DNA of 64,000 nt from Polyodon spathula. Lineage: Eukaryota > Chordata > Actinopteri > Acipenseriformes > Polyodontidae. The DNA is taken from positions 23,607,689-23,671,688 of the forward strand of contig NC_054534.1 of the NCBI RefSeq assembly GCF_017654505.1, read 5' to 3'. A program made the translations under genes and the position numbers. Each line of letters begins with the position of its first letter. Within the stretch, counting starts at the first letter, position 1. This document shows positions 62,401 to 64,000 of this stretch, piece by piece. The notes under the pieces are model-generated. The model did not search any database and had not been told where the DNA came from. It saw only the letters and a list, made by a program, of their open reading frames with translations.

Positions 62401-63495
62401 TATTTTTGCCACATCAACAAAGTCTTCGCAGTGAATATGCATGAAATGGAACCATCCAAAGCAAATGTAGTCTTGAAATATATGATTCTGAAATTCACAG
62501 CAGTGCAATCTTTCAAAAACAAAATGAGATTCTGAAGCAGGCTCACAGTTGGTACCGTAGCTTTTGTCCCTCGATTCTGTCAAAGTGAAATATTGTATCG
62601 GAGGAACTATAGTAACTAAAAATGTCATTGATTTGACACTGCTTGGTGTTTTATTAGTTTTGCAAGAATTCACCATGTGACTTGCTACAGTACAAGGTCT
62701 TTTGCACAGTGGCCTAAATTAGGCGCAGTGCTTGCAAAACTAGAGTTCTACAGTGATTTTTATTCTTAAATATTTTCTATAGATAGAAAGAGCTGTCTTT
62801 CAAGAATTGCTGGTAATATTTTTTAATACTGTATTATTCCAGATAACCCACAAGAGACTTTATATAAAAGACTGCTTAGTACAGTAGTGTAAAAACAATG
62901 TGTAATTTGTTTGAGACTTTTCCAAATAGTTGCTGTGTTTTCCTAAATTGTTAAACTTCCTTTACCTCCTGTTTTGAAGCTCTTAGACATTGCTATAGGA
63001 CTGAAATGTATTCAAAAGAGTACCATGGTTAGCTTACTGGCAGCAGTACATTATTCCTGGTAGACACTCATTAATTAAAATCCATTCTATCTGGACCTAT
63101 TTCTGTGATAAAATGTCGCTGTAGTCAATAAGATAGTAAACATTTAAAGGCAATTATTAATTCTTCCCAACAAATTACAGCATTGCTTCATTCTAATTAA
63201 AATGTAGTTGCTTTGATTGCTGTACCTTCTTAGTGGGTGGGAATAACCTTTTTATAAACTGTACTGAATTTCTCTATCATGTATGCTTTTTGTAAGAGCT
63301 TACTCATCGGGAAAAATAAATAAGGTAATCTTATTTGTTCTTTTTTGCTTTTTCTTTCTACTTCTAGGGCTTTTTATCATTTATGAGTGCTCCTCTAATA
63401 GGGGCCCTGTCAGATGTATGGGGGAGGAAGTCTTTTCTGCTGGTCACAGTGTTCTTCACCTGTGCCCCAATTCCTCTAATGAGGATAAGTCCCTG
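47972..63495 (+). CDS. MFSD14 family transporter gene, partial (first 121 residues)
   Basis: Four exons (47972-48049, 58230-58325, 59419-59481, 63368-63495) join in frame with consensus splice sites. Sequence features are mixed: exon 1 and SFLL.TVFFTCAPIPLM resemble MFSD14A (HIAT1), while TTPMLTVLHETF and RISPW resemble MFSD14B (HIATL1), so the paralogue is not decided. Intron 1 is about 10 kb and full of mobile elements; intron 3 contains a Tc1 copy. Transcribed away from the kelch gene. Confidence 0.93.
48050..48960. other. MFSD14 intron 1, start
   Basis: AT-rich intron. A C run joined to an A run at 48233-48260 is the only notable feature. Confidence 0.5.
49040..50150 (+). mobile_element. 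Tc1-like transposon relic in MFSD14 intron 1
   Basis: Transposase remnant with some flanking sequence. I could not pair terminal inverted repeats, so the limits are approximate. Belongs to a different Tc1 subfamily from the copies at 1.2 and 60.8 kb. Confidence 0.75.
49092..50125 (+). pseudogene. Tc1-like transposase, one stop and two frameshifts
   Basis: Starts MARKGQLTKADRQTIITLKS. The DNA-binding part includes SGRPKATTESED. TAA at 49383-49385 is an in-frame stop, after which the same frame continues (VKRRLQAAGLTGRVAVRKP). The first acidic site is in LWTDKSKFEIFG (about 49549-49575). The frame then shifts near 49680 and holds QQDNDPKHTS (about 49813-49843), and shifts again near 49905 into NPIELVWDELERR. 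All three catalytic acidic residues survive, but the gene cannot make an intact enzyme. Confidence 0.92.
50410..50476. repeat. (ATT)n microsatellite
   Basis: ATT units with a few interruptions. Confidence 0.93.
50480..50875 (-). mobile_element. LINE fragment (L2/Rex-like reverse transcriptase C-terminus)
   Basis: Minus-strand SRLDYCISLLAGLPACATHP (50785-50726) and LHHSLHWLPIAAHIQFKTRL (about 50660-50600), in two frames, are standard landmarks of fish non-LTR ORF2 C-termini. Heavily frameshifted. Confidence 0.75.
50880..51440 (+). pseudogene. hAT-like transposase relic, central part
   Basis: The plus-strand reading begins CGCARTKTTAIIETLA and continues with VFALATDGSNDTETQLYPVV (about 50979-51038), a motif I recognise from dispersed hAT-like fish proteins where it begins the catalytic domain. 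Further on are NGAYKGVATYVKKENN (about 51195-51245), VDELLIDVYYHLD-like text (about 51318-51355) and ETRKILKHVNT (about 51381-51413). Several frameshifts. The element appears to continue at 54546 after about 3.1 kb of other sequence. Confidence 0.6.
51440..53385. other. MFSD14 intron 1, mostly unannotated
   Basis: At 52300-52660 a GCCTATAAATTG TATA-like box is followed by a pyrimidine-rich CTCTCTCTGGACTCTCTCTG stretch and a moderately G+C-rich segment without a recognised product. This could be part of a solo LTR, but paired ends were not found. The rest is AT-rich with no gene. Confidence 0.4.
53390..54275 (+). other. Tandemly duplicated exon-like segments
   Basis: Two exon-like modules recur with a period of about 430-455 bases. 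Module 1, after TTTAG, reads AMMS.E.S.DT.SVKP at 53753-53820 and again at 54185-54275, the second copy ending GCAAAG/GTACCA. Module 2, after TTCTA..AG, reads SKVVQNTTRCSETPTKK at 53850-53950 with an AAA/GTATGT donor, and earlier, diverged, GKIVQKATCGETPT at 53398-53460. Module borders match splice consensus. The product is unknown. These could be exons of an unplaced gene or duplicated debris of a transposon gene. Confidence 0.4.
54463..54545 (-). mobile_element. CR1 3'-end fragment, 5'-truncated
   Basis: About 80 bases matching the tail and last 3' bases of the CR1 copy at 44461 (AAGAACAT repeats, then AAAGTTTACAAACGAGAGGA and CATCTTGCTCGTTTGG). A typical dead-on-arrival LINE insertion. Confidence 0.9.
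54546..55430 (+). pseudogene. hAT-like transposase relic, C-terminal part
   Basis: Frames on the plus strand give LPCFDGLNTLLQRDEPFIHI (about 54697-54756), then DDVVIGVKARQNLEES (about 54878-54925), then SVRKYYAEASTCIARKLPEH, DEVLKHVEVADISQRTSAKF (about 54970-55090) and DQLKNLFAVYRVDNC (about 55144-55188). This order matches the C-terminal half of the hAT-like family seen at 50880-51440. Frameshifts between the pieces make it non-functional. Confidence 0.6.
55431..58229. other. MFSD14 intron 1, end; no recognisable gene
   Basis: AT-rich sequence with a perfect 9-bp-stem palindrome at 56326-56348 (TAACCTCGC / GCGAGGTTA). No exon or transposon protein seen. Confidence 0.5.
58230..58325 (+). 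CDS. MFSD14 transporter, exon 2 (first membrane helix)
   Basis: Acceptor CCCCCCACAG, donor ACA/GTAAGT, 32 whole codons. HAVVVIFLEFFAWGLLTTPM is the first membrane helix and matches MFSD14 proteins closely. TTPMLT resembles MFSD14B more than MFSD14A. Confidence 0.95.
59419..59481 (+). CDS. MFSD14 transporter, exon 3
   Basis: Acceptor TGTTCTAG, donor AAG/GTAAGA, 21 codons. VLHETFPQHTFLMNGLIQGV is the highly conserved loop and second-helix start of the family. Confidence 0.96.
59482..60807. other. MFSD14 intron 3, left part
   Basis: No gene or repeat recognised apart from a poly(T) run near 60757-60778. Confidence 0.5.
60810..62224 (-). mobile_element. Tc1-like transposon with paired ends, MFSD14 intron 3
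   Basis: CAGTGCCTATAAGAAGTATT at 60810 is matched inverted by the right end (TACTTCCTATAGGCACTG, ending 62224). TA flanks both sides (60808-60809 and 62225-62226). The inverted similarity extends inward with CAACCTACTCAACACTTT and its counterpart near 62098-62120. The transposase is on the minus strand and broken. Confidence 0.92.
60937..61837 (-). pseudogene. Tc1-like transposase lacking its third catalytic residue
   Basis: ATG at 61837. KELSKQLRDKAVERHSSREG and NIPWSTVKSIIKKWK form the N-terminal DNA-binding domain. VWSDATKIEVFG (about 61409-61374) carries the first aspartate and QQDNDLKHTAK (about 61160-61128) the second. Where relatives have a PDLNPIE segment, this copy reads WPSQSLEQFCQEIW, an in-frame deletion that removes the expected glutamate. 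A TGA near 61180 and frame changes near 61560 also break the gene. Confidence 0.9.
62227..63367. other. MFSD14 intron 3, right part
   Basis: AT-rich intronic sequence without a recognisable feature. Confidence 0.5.
63368..63495 (+). CDS. MFSD14 transporter, exon 4
   Basis: Acceptor TTCTAG, donor CCCTG/GTAAGA. Encodes GFLSFMSAPLIGALSDVWGR, which contains the MFS motif-A-like G-x-L-S-D-x-x-G-R loop, then SFLLVTVFFTCAPIPLM and RISP. Ends in phase 2 (the TG of a W codon). The remaining exons, covering about nine or ten helices, lie beyond the window. Confidence 0.96.
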
Positions 63496-64000
63496 GTAAG
63501 AGGCATGGGCTTGAACCAATGCTCTGTATGTGACGTTGCGTGTCCTGTGTGCAAGGCCTAGCTGTGTAATTCACTCGGTGTAACCGATAACAGACAATGC
63601 TTTTGTGTAGTGTGTGTTTCAGTGATTCACATTAGATCATTATAAACTATGAAGAACTGCTGAGAGTGAGACTGTTCTATGGTGAATTGGGTTTAAAGTA
63701 CAATTATTGTACAGCTGGCAAATTTTAAATATACATTATCTCCAACAGTAAACGCTGTTGTAGCTGACCATTGTGAACTTAAAATATTGTATAGTTGCTA
63801 AAACATTTCTCACATGCTCACTAAAACATCTATATACGCTCCTGCACTTGATTAAATATGTACATGTCTTTGATTAATGTTATGTCAAATCTATTGAGAT
63901 AATGGCAGTGTTCTTGTATGTCTTTAGAAATGCAGGTTTTGTTTTTGAGGTGGTTCAAAACAACTAGTATTTGAAGTACATGCTTTGTGTCATGTAAGAC
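63496..64000. other. MFSD14 intron 4, start
   Basis: Intronic sequence after the GTAAGA donor. The next exon lies outside the window. Confidence 0.6.

Overview
This is a repeat-rich piece of vertebrate nuclear DNA, most likely from a ray-finned fish. It has split genes with GT/AG introns, Tc1-like, hAT-like and piggyBac-like transposons, CR1- and L2-type LINEs, gypsy-class LTR elements, and long AT and CA dinucleotide tracts. The CR1 3' tail, built on repeated AAGAACAT units, occurs twice. I associate that tail with sturgeon- or paddlefish-like genomes, but this is an inference from memory and not a search result.

Two host genes are well supported and lie head to head. On the minus strand, 13 coding exons between 44268 and 20112 join in frame into a protein of about 381 residues: four kelch-type repeats followed by a charged C-terminal coiled coil. 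On the plus strand, the first four coding exons of an MFSD14 (HIAT1/HIATL1) major-facilitator transporter lie at 47972-48049, 58230-58325, 59419-59481 and 63368-63495, and the gene runs off the right edge. About 3.7 kb separates the two start codons. A third candidate is a single minus-strand exon at 3819-4034 that encodes a THAP zinc-binding domain.

Layout: 1-4.1 kb holds a nearly whole Tc1 element with long inverted repeats, a truncated Tc1 and the THAP exon. 4.1-9.5 kb has no recognisable gene. 9.5-18.5 kb is a nested repeat block: a 5'-truncated non-autonomous LTR element, an L2-type LINE relic, and a Gmr1-like gypsy relic (integrase before reverse transcriptase) split by a complete, young non-autonomous LTR element and by a piggyBac-like MITE. 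20-44 kb is the kelch gene, whose introns carry two solo LTRs, one more complete non-autonomous LTR element on the minus strand, and several small inverted-repeat elements. 44-46.5 kb has a CR1 fragment and a perfect hAT MITE. 47.7-64 kb is the promoter and 5' half of the MFSD14 gene; its first intron holds a Tc1 relic, a LINE piece, a split hAT-like transposase relic and a tandemly duplicated set of exon-like segments, and its third intron holds another Tc1.

The most unusual content is a set of three LTR retroelements (about 9.57-11.69, 13.83-17.41 and 30.60-33.08 kb). Their internal parts share a QQPL..LLRE-type motif and a purine-rich 3' block, two of the three share a similar primer-site region, and no pol is visible in any. 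Their LTRs look like two or three different types. The youngest encodes a 689-residue protein: one CCHC zinc knuckle, then five blocks of in-frame tandem repeats rich in proline, glutamate and serine. No host operons, CRISPR arrays or prokaryotic features are present.
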